A DNA stretch of 64,000 bases from Niabella yanshanensis. GTDB taxonomy: Bacteria; Bacteroidota; Bacteroidia; Chitinophagales; Chitinophagaceae. A program made the position numbers and the translations under genes. The notes under the pieces are model-generated. The model saw nothing but the letters and a program-made list of their open reading frames with translations, was not told where the DNA came from and searched no databases. The stretch spans positions 4,092,001 to 4,156,000 of the forward strand of contig NZ_CP139960.1 of the NCBI RefSeq assembly GCF_034424215.1. The letters run 5' to 3'. Shown here one piece after another: positions 1 through 8,680 of the stretch; positions within the stretch are counted from its first letter, which is position 1, and each line of letters begins with the position of its first letter.

Positions 1-135
1 GCTTTTGCATTATTCCTGATTGTTAAGGCCGTAAATAGTTTTAAGCGGAAGGGGGAAGCGCCGCCACCTGCAGGACCGTCTTCAACTGATCAGTTGTTAA
101 TGGAAATTCGCGACGAATTGAAAAAAAGGCCCTGA
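1..135 (+). CDS. mscL: Large-conductance mechanosensitive channel MscL, C-terminal fragment
   Basis: The open frame enters from the left edge and stops at 133-135, so only the last 44 residues are present. The fragment begins with the end of a hydrophobic segment (FALFLIVKAVNSF), continues with a basic and proline-rich linker (KRKGEAPPPAGP), and ends with a charged helix (LLMEIRDELKKRP). That order matches the end of the second membrane helix and the cytoplasmic C-terminal bundle of MscL, the inner-membrane pentameric channel that opens under hypo-osmotic stress. A terminator follows immediately. Identification rests on the tail only; the pore helix lies outside the window. Confidence 0.85.
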   Translation, partial: AFALFLIVKAVNSFKRKGEAPPPAGPSSTDQLLMEIRDELKKRP

Positions 136-161
136 TTGGCTGCTTAAATATTAATTTCGTG

Positions 162-190
162 AAGTCCTGCTTTGACGGCAGGACTTTATT
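162..190 (+). terminator. Rho-independent terminator after mscL
   Basis: A perfect 9-bp stem (AAGTCCTGC paired with GCAGGACTT) closes a short loop and is followed by a T-rich stretch. It lies 27 nt after the mscL stop and about 20 nt before the scpA start, so it separates the two genes. Confidence 0.75.
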
Positions 191-209
191 ATTCTAAAAT
201 AGATATGTA

Positions 210-1004
210 GTGACAAACTCCACTTACCAGATAAAGTTATCTCAGTTTGAAGGTCCGTTCGATCTGTTACTTTTTTTTATTGAACGCGATGAGCTGGATA
301 TCTATAACATTCCCATTACCCAGATTACAAACGATTTTCTCGATTACATTCACAACCAGGATGCGCTGAACATAGAATTGTCCAGCGAGTTCATACTGTT
401 TGTATCTACCTTGATGCGTATTAAGGCAAAGATGCTGATACCACGCAAAGAGCTGGATGCACAAGGAAATGAGATCGATCCGCGTGAAGAGTTAGTAAGC
501 AAATTACTGGAGTATAAGAAGTTTAAAGAGGCTGCAGCCTTAATGGCGGAAAAAGAAGCGCTCCGGATGCTGATGATCAAACGGGGAAATATTCAGAAAG
601 AGCTTTCTCATGTAGGAGAAGAAGCAGGAGAGGGCACTGAGATACAGGCTTTATCGCTTTTTAAATTGATGAAGGCTTTTGAAAAGGCCATGCAGAAATA
701 TAGTGATCGAATTAATAAGCCGGTTCATACGGTTGTGCAATACAGCTATACTATGGAAACCAGCCGTGGGCAGGTTCTCAATTTAGCGCAGGCTGCAAAA
801 AAAGTATCTTTCGAAAAGTTGTTTGAAGTGGCCGAAAACCGCGTTCAGGCCATCTTCATGTTTCTTTCGGTATTAGAGCTGGTGCAACAGAGCTTTTTGA
901 AAATCATGATCGGGGAGGGGAAAAATAATTTCATCCTTGAATTCGTTGAGCCGGAAGACCGCGACCCGGATATAGAGGTAAGTGATGTTTCCTCATTTGA
1001 TTAA
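210..1004 (+). CDS. scpA: Segregation and condensation protein A (ScpA, kleisin)
   Basis: This 264-residue protein is the kleisin subunit of the bacterial SMC-ScpAB condensin, which compacts and segregates the chromosome. The N-terminus has the family signature (FEGPFDLLLFFIERDELDI, about residues 13-31). The middle is a charged helical linker, and the C-terminus (about 180-250) is a predicted winged-helix region that contacts the SMC head. Length is normal for ScpA. The start is a GTG at 210, just after the mscL terminator; no upstream in-frame ATG is available. scpB and smc are not in the window. A monocistronic arrangement is likely, since the next gene is 68 nt away with its own leader. 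Confidence 0.93.
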   Translation: MTNSTYQIKLSQFEGPFDLLLFFIERDELDIYNIPITQITNDFLDYIHNQDALNIELSSEFILFVSTLMRIKAKMLIPRKELDAQGNEIDPREELVSKLLEYKKFKEAAALMAEKEALRMLMIKRGNIQKELSHVGEEAGEGTEIQALSLFKLMKAFEKAMQKYSDRINKPVHTVVQYSYTMETSRGQVLNLAQAAKKVSFEKLFEVAENRVQAIFMFLSVLELVQQSFLKIMIGEGKNNFILEFVEPEDRDPDIEVSDVSSFD

Positions 1005-1072
1005 CAGGAACTGTTTTTGCTTATATATGAGCTACGTCTCTAAAACATTATAAAAAATAAAAACTACAACAA

Positions 1073-1486
1073 ATGAAACGCTTCGCAACAGCCAACTGGC
1101 AGGGATCGGGTAAAGAAGGTAAAGGAACTAATTCTACCCAATCGGGTGTGTTAAACAACGCCCAGTACTCTTTTAAAACCCGCTTCGAAGACGGAAACCC
1201 GGGCACAAACCCGGAAGAACTGGTAGCTGCTGCTCATGCCGGCTGTTTTACCATGAAGCTGAGCTTTGTATTAAACGAAGCAGGTTTTACTGCCGATAAT
1301 ATTGATACTAAATGCACGATCGATTTCCAGGATGGCGCTATTGTGGAAAGCCATTTGGATATTACAGCTACCATTCCCCGAATTGATGATACGCAATTTC
1401 AGGCAGCTGTAAAAAATGCAGAAGAAAATTGCCCGATCAGTAAGTTATTAAACACTAAAATTACCTCAACAGCTACTTTAGCTTAA
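1073..1486 (+). CDS. osmC: OsmC/Ohr family peroxiredoxin
   Basis: A 137-residue OsmC-type thiol peroxidase, expected to reduce organic hydroperoxides in the cytoplasm. The two catalytic cysteines of the family are visible at Cys58 (AAHAGCFTM) and Cys120 (EENCPISK), and the N-terminus ([14 protein letters not shown]) matches the OsmC rather than the Ohr branch. Length is typical. The gene stands alone and ends at a strong bidirectional terminator. A second, more distant OsmC-family protein is encoded at 15083-15556, so the window carries two subfamilies. Confidence 0.9.
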   Translation: MKRFATANWQGSGKEGKGTNSTQSGVLNNAQYSFKTRFEDGNPGTNPEELVAAAHAGCFTMKLSFVLNEAGFTADNIDTKCTIDFQDGAIVESHLDITATIPRIDDTQFQAAVKNAEENCPISKLLNTKITSTATLA

Positions 1487-1503
1487 GATAATTATATACG
1501 CAC

Positions 1504-1538
1504 AAAAAAATCCCCCGTTCAAATTAACGGGGGATTTT
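1504..1538. terminator. Bidirectional terminator between osmC and the FadL-like gene
   Basis: A-run, then the inverted repeat ATCCCCCGTT / AACGGGGGAT, then a T-run. Because A and T tracts flank both sides, it can end transcription from osmC on the plus strand and from the convergent porin gene on the minus strand. Confidence 0.85.
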
Positions 1539-1559
1539 GGTATATAAATGTTTGATTGC

Positions 1560-3062
1560 CTAAATTTTAAAACCTAGCGTTAAGAGAACTCTGGAATTAT
1601 TGCTTTTGATCTGTGCCGGGAAAAAATCATTTGAGGTTAAACGATAAGGAAACAACACATCTTTTCCAAAGCTATGTACATATCCTAAATCGATGAAGAA
1701 ACCTTTGTTGCGGTATCCCAGGCCGCCTGTACCTTGTACCAGCTCGCCTTTTTCACCAGCAATATTTTTATAAGGATTGCCATAATAAGCACCCCCAAAA
1801 CGAACTGCAATAGTATTAAATTTCAACTCAGCACCCAATCTTGCATTTACGGCTCCTTTGTAGGCGTTGTCTATTGCATTATTCAATGGACGGAAATAGT
1901 CGTTATTGGCGCCGCGGTCATCTCTTGTAGTGCGAAAATTAGACGCCATATAATTTACGTATTCAACGTCGCCTGAAATAAAACCTTTTTGGCTATTAAC
2001 ATCATTTACATTGCCAAACAGCAAAGAGAAGCTCCCCATGAATTTGTAAGGGGTGTTAAGGTTATAGTCATATACCAGTTCTTTGCTGGTATTTTGCTGA
2101 TCAACATCATCAAGATTAGCACCAGCGGTTGCTACATAGCTATCACTTAAAGAATAAAATGTTGGGGAGTGCGCAGCAAAACCCAGTCTTAAATTGTCAG
2201 TCGCTTTAAAAACAACACCTGCTTTTACGTTAATGCCAACCCCTTTTGTAATCAGGTCATCGTCAAACCATGCAGCATCAAAACCATTGTTGGTTGTTTC
2301 CGGGTCCTGCTCAGTATATTGCCTGGTGGCGCCATATCTCAACATAGGGATACCAATGGTACCTCCAAGAAATACCCTGTCATTTAAATTGGCCGCACCT
2401 GCAATTGCCAGCTCTGTAATGCCGCCGTTAGTAGCAATTACTTGTCTTTGCTCAAGGCCACTGGCTATTGCTAAATCTACAGCCGCAGAGGAGAGGTCAA
2501 TATCGCCGTTGGGTTTTTGCGTTTCTTTAATCCAACCTGATTGTACTGCCAGTTCGGAACCATATTCATTCGTCCCGTTATTGGCTACAATATCATCGAT
2601 AAAATAATCAGCCATAGAAGTACGGCTTAATTGTCCTCCTTTATTGGTGTAAACAACCCGGTTATTAAAGTCGGCCAGTCTGTTAATTGCAATACCGAAT
2701 GCAGAACTTTTCAAAGAACCGCCTCCATATGAAGGTTTACCTAAAACAAAACCCGTAGTTCCCAGGAAGCCCGAAGATTGGTTTTCTTTTTGAGATACCC
2801 CCAGGTAGGTACTGTTGTTATTTAAAAAGTTACCACCACCAGAAATCACAAAGTCGCCGGTTTTATAGAAGCCAATATTGGCCGGGTTAGAAAAGATGGT
2901 AGATATTTCTCCACCGATAGCACCATTGGCGTTACCAATAGCCTGTGAGCGGGCTGTTCCCGAGGCCTGTAGCCAGGAATACCGTAAGGCGTCCTCAGGT
3001 GTTTGTGCCTGGGAGGCAGTATATGCAGCTACAAGCGTAGCAGCCAGGAAAATTTTTTTCAT
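1560..3062 (-). CDS. FadL/TodX (OMPP1) family outer-membrane transport protein
   Basis: A 500-residue protein with a clear Sec signal peptide (MKKIFLAATLVAAYTASQAQ), followed by ALRYS...GTARSQAIGNANGAIGG, a pattern of Bacteroidota OMPP1/FadL-family proteins whose start resembles a FadL hatch. The rest alternates aromatic and glycine residues as in a long-chain-type outer-membrane barrel, and the chain ends in LLTLGFKI, suitable for insertion by the BAM machinery. FadL relatives move hydrophobic compounds such as fatty acids or aromatics across the outer membrane; the substrate here cannot be told. It lies 57 nt downstream of the lipoprotein gene on the same strand and may be co-transcribed with it. 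Confidence 0.82.
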   Translation of the reverse strand: MKKIFLAATLVAAYTASQAQTPEDALRYSWLQASGTARSQAIGNANGAIGGEISTIFSNPANIGFYKTGDFVISGGGNFLNNNSTYLGVSQKENQSSGFLGTTGFVLGKPSYGGGSLKSSAFGIAINRLADFNNRVVYTNKGGQLSRTSMADYFIDDIVANNGTNEYGSELAVQSGWIKETQKPNGDIDLSSAAVDLAIASGLEQRQVIATNGGITELAIAGAANLNDRVFLGGTIGIPMLRYGATRQYTEQDPETTNNGFDAAWFDDDLITKGVGINVKAGVVFKATDNLRLGFAAHSPTFYSLSDSYVATAGANLDDVDQQNTSKELVYDYNLNTPYKFMGSFSLLFGNVNDVNSQKGFISGDVEYVNYMASNFRTTRDDRGANNDYFRPLNNAIDNAYKGAVNARLGAELKFNTIAVRFGGAYYGNPYKNIAGEKGELVQGTGGLGYRNKGFFIDLGYVHSFGKDVLFPYRLTSNDFFPAQIKSNNSRVLLTLGFKI

Positions 3063-3119
3063 GTATAAAATTTAATAGGTTTAAAGTAGTGACAGAACTC
3101 TGTTCGTAAACGGCATGAT

Positions 3120-4139
3120 TTAAAATCTCCTGCCACTTCCGCCACCACCGCCTGAACCTCCTCCGCCACGGCTTCCACCGCCACCGCCGCCCGAAGGCGC
3201 TGAGTAAGAAGGAGATGAAGATGGTTGAGAGTAACTGGGTTGGTTGTTATTCCTTGGTGCAGAATAAACGTCACGGCTATAAGTTTGCCCCTGGTTGTAA
3301 GAACGGTTATAACTTCCAGTATTAACCGAGCGTCCGTAGGAGCCCGAATTGCGGGTATTGGTGCTTACACTGGCATTGCTTCTTACCCCATAAGTACTTC
3401 TGTAAGTACCTCCGGTAGGATTGATATATCCCGGGGTAGTACGTCCGCTGCCGGTACCCATGCTCACGTTTCCTCTACCTCCATAGCTGCCCAGATTGGT
3501 GTTGGTGCGCGGACCGTAATCTGCCCTGCGACCCGCAATTACACCGCCGCCATACCAGCCACCCCAGCCCCAGCCGGGTCCGTACCAGCCATTGTACCAG
3601 GGGTCATACCAGCCACCCCAGCCGCCCCAGCCAAAGCCACCGCCCCAACCGGCATACCAGGGACTATTCCAACCCCAGCCGGCGCCCATACCCCAGCCGC
3701 CCCAGCCAAATCCTCCACCCCAGCCCCAGCCGGAGTACCAGGGGTTGTACCACATGTTCCAGTAACTTACAGGGCTCCAGGGATTATTCCAATACCAGGG
3801 GTCATTCCAATACGCCCAGTTATTATAATAACTGAAATTATAGCGGTCGCCATAATAATACCAGTCATTTAAATCACTCCAGCGGTTGCGGTTGCGCACT
3901 TTCATACGCAGGTAGCGGTCGTCATAATCTTCGTATTCCTCATCTGCATCATCATAGGTACGATACCGCCTTTCATCGGTTTTCTTAATTTTCGCATATT
4001 CCTCCTCCGTAGGGGCGGGCGAACTATACACGTCATCTGGTGTTTGCCCGGTTCGGTAGGCGGTAGAACAGCTGGCTAATGCCACCGTTATACCTACCAG
4101 AAACAGCAGGGTTGTAGATCTTATTTTCATTTTGGCCAT
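3120..4139 (-). CDS. Trp/Tyr/Gly-rich lipoprotein of unknown function
   Basis: The 339-residue product has a lipoprotein signal peptide with lipobox LASC near residues 21-24. An acidic segment follows (TYDDADEEYEDYDDRY, about residues 61-76). From about 90 to 200 there are imperfect repeats of the types NDPWYWNNPWSP and GWGWGGGFGWGGWG. The C-terminal third is Ser/Asn/Tyr-rich and ends in a glycine-rich tract closed by GRRF. I do not recognise a catalytic domain. The composition suggests an extended, aromatic-rich surface or periplasmic polymer-like protein. The long frame on the opposite strand is a by-product of the repeats. Confidence 0.75.
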   Translation of the reverse strand: MAKMKIRSTTLLFLVGITVALASCSTAYRTGQTPDDVYSSPAPTEEEYAKIKKTDERRYRTYDDADEEYEDYDDRYLRMKVRNRNRWSDLNDWYYYGDRYNFSYYNNWAYWNDPWYWNNPWSPVSYWNMWYNPWYSGWGWGGGFGWGGWGMGAGWGWNSPWYAGWGGGFGWGGWGGWYDPWYNGWYGPGWGWGGWYGGGVIAGRRADYGPRTNTNLGSYGGRGNVSMGTGSGRTTPGYINPTGGTYRSTYGVRSNASVSTNTRNSGSYGRSVNTGSYNRSYNQGQTYSRDVYSAPRNNNQPSYSQPSSSPSYSAPSGGGGGGSRGGGGSGGGGGSGRRF

Positions 4140-4156
4140 TTATATATATTTAATAA

Positions 4157-4187
4157 TTGTTTTAATTCGGCTTAAAATTTACATTTG
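4157..4187 (+). promoter_or_regulatory. Bacteroidota-type promoter, probably for proS
   Basis: TTG at 4157-4159 and a perfect -7 box TACATTTG at 4180-4187 are separated by 20 nt, matching the -33/-7 spacing of primary sigma promoters in Bacteroidota. The next plus-strand gene is proS, which would then have a leader of roughly 215 nt. Confidence 0.55.
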
Positions 4188-4368
4188 CGATCCCTAAAAC
4201 AGCAATTTGTAAAAATACACATTCTCTATTAATTGGTGTGACGCTGAAATGTGATAAAAGGATGCACAATTTGCTTTTAATTCACAACATTTTTTGTTAA
4301 AAAAAGTTGCTGTGCAAAATAGGGCGTTAAATCGGATAATGAGGGGGGAAACAAACAAGAATATAGAT

Positions 4369-4396
4369 AACCAGCCTATTAATTAACTGGTTTTAA
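4369..4396 (+). promoter_or_regulatory. Hairpin with T-tract just before proS (possible attenuator)
   Basis: AACCAG pairs with CTGGTT across a 12-nt AT-rich loop and is followed by TTTT, ending about 15 nt before the proS start. It looks like a weak terminator within the proposed proS leader. The stem is only 6 bp. Confidence 0.3.
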
Positions 4397-4410
4397 AACA
4401 TAACATAATT

Positions 4411-5889
4411 ATGAGCAAAGAAATTACACCAAGGCAGCAAGATTACTCACAGTGGTATAACGACCTGGTGCTAAAAGGAGGGTTGGCTGATTACTCTGCG
4501 GTGAGAGGTTGTATGGTAATTAAGCCCTATGGGTTTACCCTTTGGGAGAATATGCGAGACGCGTTGGATAAGATGTTTAAGGATACCGGACACGTGAATG
4601 CGTATTTCCCGCTTTTTATACCTAAGAGCTTTTTGAGTAAAGAGGCGGCTCATGTAGAAGGCTTTGCTAAAGAATGTGCGGTAGTTACTCATTACCGCCT
4701 GAAAAATGATCCTGATGGCAAGGGTGTGGTGGTAGACCCTGAAGCAAAACTGGAAGAAGAGCTGATCGTGCGTCCCACCAGTGAAACAATTATATGGAAT
4801 ACGTATAAAGACTGGATCCAGTCTTACCGTGACTTACCCATTTTGGTAAATCAGTGGGCCAATGTGGTGAGATGGGAGATGCGTACCCGCCTGTTTTTGC
4901 GTACAGCCGAGTTTTTATGGCAGGAAGGACATACCGCACATGCCACGCAGGAAGAAGCAGAAATTGAAGCAAAAAAAATGCTGGATGTTTATGCCGAGTT
5001 TGTAGAAGAATTTATGGCTGTCCCCGTAATAAAAGGGGTAAAAACTGAAAGTGAGCGTTTTGCAGGGGCTGTAGATACTTATTGTATAGAAGCTTTAATG
5101 CAGGATGGCAAGGCTTTGCAGGCCGGCACCTCGCATTTCCTGGGGCAGAATTTTGCCAAAGCATTTGATGTACAGTTTTTAACCAAAGAGAATAAGCAGG
5201 AATATGTTTGGGCTACGAGCTGGGGCGTAAGCACCAGGTTGGTTGGCGCCCTGGTAATGGCACATAGTGATGATGAAGGATTAGTGTTACCTCCGCGAAT
5301 TGCTCCATTGCAGGTGGTAATTGTACCCATTTATAAAGGCGAAGAGCAAAAAGCATTGATTGATGCCAAGGCCGATGAAATCCTGGCCGATCTAAAAACA
5401 ATAGGTATCAGAGCCAAGTACGATGGTAATGACAATAACAGACCGGGCTGGAAATTTGCTGAATATGAATTGAAAGGCGTTCCTGTTCGTGTTACTTTGG
5501 GTGCCAGAGATCTGGCTAATAACCAGATCGAGATCGCTCGCAGGGATACAAAAACCAAGGAATTGATTCATGCAGATGGCATCAGCCAGTATATTGACGG
5601 ATTATTACTGGACATCCAGAACAACATGTTTAAAAAGGCAAAAACTTACAGGGATGAGCATATTACCCAGGCAGATTCCTGGGATGAGTTTGTTCAGTTA
5701 TTAGATGATAAAGGCGGCTTCATTTTAGCCCACTGGGATGGTACTGCTGAAACGGAGAACGAGATTAAAGAAAAAACAAAAGCCACTATTCGTTGTATTC
5801 CCATTGATGATATGGGATTGGAAGAAGGTGTATGTGTGCTGAGTGGCAAACCTTCTAAACGACGGGTGCTTTTCGCGAGGGCATACTAA
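4411..5889 (+). CDS. proS: Prolyl-tRNA synthetase (ProS, archaeal/eukaryotic-like type)
   Basis: A 492-residue class II aminoacyl-tRNA synthetase that charges tRNA-Pro. Family motifs are visible: motif 2 region [25 protein letters not shown], shown here in pieces as RWEMRTR and [10 protein letters not shown], preceded by RPTSETI, and motif 3 in the segment [15 protein letters not shown] onward to [18 protein letters not shown]. The anticodon-binding domain follows (about 285-390), and the C-terminal extension ends in Tyr (RVLFARAY), as in the archaeal/eukaryotic-like form. The editing insertion of the typical bacterial ProS is absent, and the length fits the short form. The start is the ATG at 4411. 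It ends at a strong terminator. Confidence 0.95.
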   Translation: MSKEITPRQQDYSQWYNDLVLKGGLADYSAVRGCMVIKPYGFTLWENMRDALDKMFKDTGHVNAYFPLFIPKSFLSKEAAHVEGFAKECAVVTHYRLKNDPDGKGVVVDPEAKLEEELIVRPTSETIIWNTYKDWIQSYRDLPILVNQWANVVRWEMRTRLFLRTAEFLWQEGHTAHATQEEAEIEAKKMLDVYAEFVEEFMAVPVIKGVKTESERFAGAVDTYCIEALMQDGKALQAGTSHFLGQNFAKAFDVQFLTKENKQEYVWATSWGVSTRLVGALVMAHSDDEGLVLPPRIAPLQVVIVPIYKGEEQKALIDAKADEILADLKTIGIRAKYDGNDNNRPGWKFAEYELKGVPVRVTLGARDLANNQIEIARRDTKTKELIHADGISQYIDGLLLDIQNNMFKKAKTYRDEHITQADSWDEFVQLLDDKGGFILAHWDGTAETENEIKEKTKATIRCIPIDDMGLEEGVCVLSGKPSKRRVLFARAY

Positions 5890-5909
5890 TAAAACAAGAA
5901 TCTGTTTGC

Positions 5910-5944
5910 AGCCAGGGAATTTCAAAAAGTTTCCTGGCTTTTTA
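5910..5944 (+). terminator. Terminator after proS
   Basis: AGCCAGGGAA pairs with TTTCCTGGCT (one G-U pair) across a 10-nt loop, followed by a T-run. It begins 20 nt after the proS stop. Confidence 0.85.
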
Positions 5945-5956
5945 TTGAACTACCTG

Positions 5957-5986
5957 CAACAAAAAAGATCTCCCGGAGGAGATCTT
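5957..5986 (-). terminator. Terminator for the DUF3108 gene
   Basis: A perfect 9-bp stem (AAGATCTCC / GGAGATCTT) with a 4-nt loop; read on the minus strand it is followed by a T-run. It lies 27 nt past the stop of the minus-strand gene ending at 6013. Confidence 0.8.
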
Positions 5987-6012
5987 AAAAAGATTTGGCC
6001 AAAGCCTGTATT

Positions 6013-6837
6013 TTAATTCTTTTTGATTAAGGCAGTCATGGGATTGCGCAGGTTTTCAAAGCTGGTCATGTCAATGCGCACTTTACCTACGATAATCGGA
6101 CTTTCTATCCGGATAGGTACATGATTCGCATCGTCTGTTACCCAGACCGTCATTTGCTCGCCGCCTTCAAAAATGGTTCCTTTAATGGTTAAAGGTTTGA
6201 ATTTGATTGTATTGAATTTGCCATACTTAGTACTAATCACCTCTTTCCCCAGGTATCTCACGTACATAGAATGGACCTCGTTATCAAGAAATACGTTGAA
6301 GGGTATTCTGTCATTCACTTTCAGGCCATTAAAATTAATGTTTCTCGCGTAAAAAACTGCACTCACCACATCATGTGCACAGGCAGGTATTTTAAACACA
6401 CCCTCACTGCTTATAGCTGTGTTAGCCGACCGGTTAAAATTGACGTTCTGATATTTTTTATATCCTCCTTCATTAACATTTCTTACGAATTTGAGTGGTA
6501 ACAGGCTTTCAGCATCCATAAAGGTTTCGTAAGTATCTCTGGCTTTATAAGCCCATTCATAGGACGGTAATGTATAACCTTCACCTACTACATGGTAAAC
6601 GCTTCTGCCATTTAGCTTCTCCAGGGTAGTTGTAAAAGACCCCGCTCCGGCGCTTACATTAATTAGTTTGGCTGCTGTGTAATAAACAATAAAACCTACT
6701 TTTTCTCCGGCCTTAAAAGCCGTGTTGTTAATGCCACATTTTTGAACAGGTTCGTTTTTTTCAACGGCAGGCAACTTTGTATTAGCCAGGGCAGCAATAG
6801 CAAACAGAGAGAGTACAGATAATTTAAGTGCTTTCAT
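6013..6837 (-). CDS. DUF3108 domain-containing exported protein
   Basis: A 274-residue protein with a signal peptide (MKALKLSVLSLFAIAALA) and the body of the DUF3108 family: FKAGEKVGFIVYYTAAKLINVSAG near the start, then YEWAYKARDTYETF, and a closing VWVTDDANHVPIRIE. DUF3108 proteins are exported and of unknown biochemical role, often encoded near envelope functions. The gene overlaps the upstream membrane-protein gene by 14 nt, so the two are probably translated from one transcript and may work together at the envelope. Family assignment is firm, function is unknown. Confidence 0.82.
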   Translation of the reverse strand: MKALKLSVLSLFAIAALANTKLPAVEKNEPVQKCGINNTAFKAGEKVGFIVYYTAAKLINVSAGAGSFTTTLEKLNGRSVYHVVGEGYTLPSYEWAYKARDTYETFMDAESLLPLKFVRNVNEGGYKKYQNVNFNRSANTAISSEGVFKIPACAHDVVSAVFYARNINFNGLKVNDRIPFNVFLDNEVHSMYVRYLGKEVISTKYGKFNTIKFKPLTIKGTIFEGGEQMTVWVTDDANHVPIRIESPIIVGKVRIDMTSFENLRNPMTALIKKN

Positions 6838-7825
6838 TTCTTTTTTTAAAAATATTTTTAATACCCAATATCAGCAGGCTCCCGATAAGCGCAGGAAATA
6901 CCAGGTTGATTAACCATATACTTAACGAAGTTAAGCTTACACCCAAATGGTTGGTTGTAAATAATCCCATAAGCTGGATGCTCAATTCGTTTTTTAAGCC
7001 CAAATCAGTAAAAAGTGCAATGGTTGGTATAATCGCCATTACTAAAAACATCACACTTATTCCCATCCAGCTCTGTAATATGCTTACGTTTACGTCGAAC
7101 AGCTGAAACAGTAAAAAATACTGCAGGCTGAATATCGCAAACCGTACTACAGATAAAGACAAGAACTTCACGAGTAACGTTGCATTGATATGCTCAATAG
7201 CCTCAATGGCCCAGGCAAACTTACTCACCTGTGGCAATTTATCAATAATTTTTATTAGCCAGGGCAAACGGAAATAAAATAACAGTAGTGTAACAGTAAT
7301 AACGGCCGAAACCCATAAAAAAGCATTCACAAATGCTTGTGTTGCAATGCCTGCCAACACCAGGTCCTGCCTGATGCACAGCAGGGCCGCTAATCCGGCA
7401 GCAAAAGTAACAATCAGTTGACTCATATTAGCTACAACTGTCAGCGAAATGGCCTTAATACGGTTCCCTTCGCTCATATAGAGCACGCGCCCTATATATT
7501 CACCTACACTGTTAGGAGTGCTGATGGAAAATGAAATCCCGGAAAGAATAGCTTTAAAAGCCCTGCCGAAGCTGATATGCTGTATTCGTTTCACCGCAAG
7601 CATCCATTTGTAGGCTTCCAGGCTCCAGTTAACGGTCATCAGGAGTACGGTTATCACGAGAAACCAGATATTGGAGCTACCAAGCGACAATTTAATTCGG
7701 GAGAGTGATTCCTCCACGCCTTCCTGTCGGCTGATCTGGTTATAAATCGACCATGCCAGCCAAATAAAGAGTACCGGACCTAGAAAGTAATTGATGAATA
7801 TTTTGATATTTTTGTTCACCTTCAC
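6824..7825 (-). CDS. Flippase-like integral membrane protein (UPF0104 / LPG synthase TM region family)
   Basis: A 333-residue polytopic protein with about eight hydrophobic helices (for example YFLGPVLFIWLAWSIY and VITVLLMTVNWSLEAYKW). The family motif ISFSISTPNSVGEYIGR around residues 95-111 corresponds to the conserved TPxxxGE-type segment of YbhN/AglD/LPG-synthase membrane regions. Members include lysyl-phosphatidylglycerol synthase membrane domains and putative lipid or glycan flippases; no catalytic C-terminal domain is present here. It begins with GTG at 7825, diverges from ruvC with only 23 nt between, and overlaps the DUF3108 gene by 14 nt. Confidence 0.78.
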   Translation of the reverse strand: MKVNKNIKIFINYFLGPVLFIWLAWSIYNQISRQEGVEESLSRIKLSLGSSNIWFLVITVLLMTVNWSLEAYKWMLAVKRIQHISFGRAFKAILSGISFSISTPNSVGEYIGRVLYMSEGNRIKAISLTVVANMSQLIVTFAAGLAALLCIRQDLVLAGIATQAFVNAFLWVSAVITVTLLLFYFRLPWLIKIIDKLPQVSKFAWAIEAIEHINATLLVKFLSLSVVRFAIFSLQYFLLFQLFDVNVSILQSWMGISVMFLVMAIIPTIALFTDLGLKNELSIQLMGLFTTNHLGVSLTSLSIWLINLVFPALIGSLLILGIKNIFKKRNEST

Positions 7826-7848
7826 AAGGAGGTAAAAATAATATCTGT

Positions 7849-8406
7849 TTGCAAGAATCTTCCAAAATAATATTGGGTATTGATCCGGGAACGATCATTA
7901 TGGGTTATGGGATTATCGCGTGCCACCGCCAGAAAATACAATTGCTGGAAATGCACGCATTGAAGTTACCGGCTAAAAAGAACAATTACGAAAGATTAAA
8001 CCTGATCCATCAGAAAGTAACGGACCTGATTAAAACCTATCAACCAACCGAATTTGCGATCGAGGCGCCTTTTTTTGGCAAAAACGTGCAAAGTATGCTG
8101 AAGCTGGGTCGTGCGCAGGGCGTGGCCATAGCGGCGGCCATGCATCATAACCTGCCTATTACCGAATATTCTCCCAAAAAGGTAAAGCTGGCCGTTACCG
8201 GAAATGGCAACGCAGATAAGGAGCAGGTATGGAAAATGCTGAAGCAAACGATGAATATCAAAGAATTACCGCAGTATTTTGACGCTACAGATGCCCTGGC
8301 AGTAGCCGTGTGCCATCATTACCAGATCTTATCGCCTATTCCTTCTGCGGGAAATTTTAAAGGTTGGGGCGATTTTATCAAGAAAAATCCCCAAAGGGTA
8401 AAGTAG
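7849..8406 (+). CDS. ruvC: Crossover junction endodeoxyribonuclease RuvC
   Basis: A 185-residue resolvase that cuts Holliday junctions during recombination repair. The RNase H-like acidic residues are visible: Asp12 (ILGIDPGT), the Glu in FAIEAPFFGKN, and the Asp residues in YFDATDALAVAVCHH. Length is normal. The start is TTG at 7849; upstream in-frame codons offer no ATG or GTG, and an AAGGAGG sequence sits at 7826-7832, about 16 nt away. The gene is divergent from the flippase-like gene. ruvA and ruvB are not in the window. Confidence 0.93.
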   Translation: MQESSKIILGIDPGTIIMGYGIIACHRQKIQLLEMHALKLPAKKNNYERLNLIHQKVTDLIKTYQPTEFAIEAPFFGKNVQSMLKLGRAQGVAIAAAMHHNLPITEYSPKKVKLAVTGNGNADKEQVWKMLKQTMNIKELPQYFDATDALAVAVCHHYQILSPIPSAGNFKGWGDFIKKNPQRVK

Positions 8407-8448
8407 CTCACTCTAACTACCCGAAAAATTGAGTAAATTGCAGGTAAG

Positions 8449-8655
8449 ATGGCTGGTAACGAAAAACAATATATAACAGAGGAAGAAGATGATTTGTCGT
8501 CGGTGGTAAATGAGCCGGAAGATTCTGGGTTTGAGAAAGCTGAAAATGATTTACTACGTGCTGCTTTAAAACGAACTTACAAGGAACGCTTTTTAGTTAT
8601 GACCACTTTAATGAAAAGAAGCGTTATGTTTAAAAATGCGAAAATTACTTATTAG
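8449..8655 (+). CDS. Small charged protein paired with a nucleotidyltransferase
   Basis: This 68-residue protein has an acidic N-terminal half (EEEDDLSSVVNEPED) and a basic helical C-terminal half (ALKRTYKERFLVMTTLMKRSVMFKNAKITY). It has no signal peptide and no domain I can name. It is encoded 25 nt before the nucleotidyltransferase gene and 42 nt after ruvC, all on one strand. The size, charge split and position recall the small partner of a toxin-antitoxin-like pair, but that is inference from layout only. ATG start at 8449. Confidence 0.65.
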   Translation: MAGNEKQYITEEEDDLSSVVNEPEDSGFEKAENDLLRAALKRTYKERFLVMTTLMKRSVMFKNAKITY

Positions 8656-8680
8656 CCTTACGACTAAATAGCGGGCTCTT

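Noticed and set aside
3225-3872. 215-residue plus-strand frame rich in Ala, Pro, Ile and Gly
   Set aside because: It is antisense to the repeats of the Trp/Gly-rich lipoprotein, whose composition keeps several frames open. It has no sensible domain or start context.
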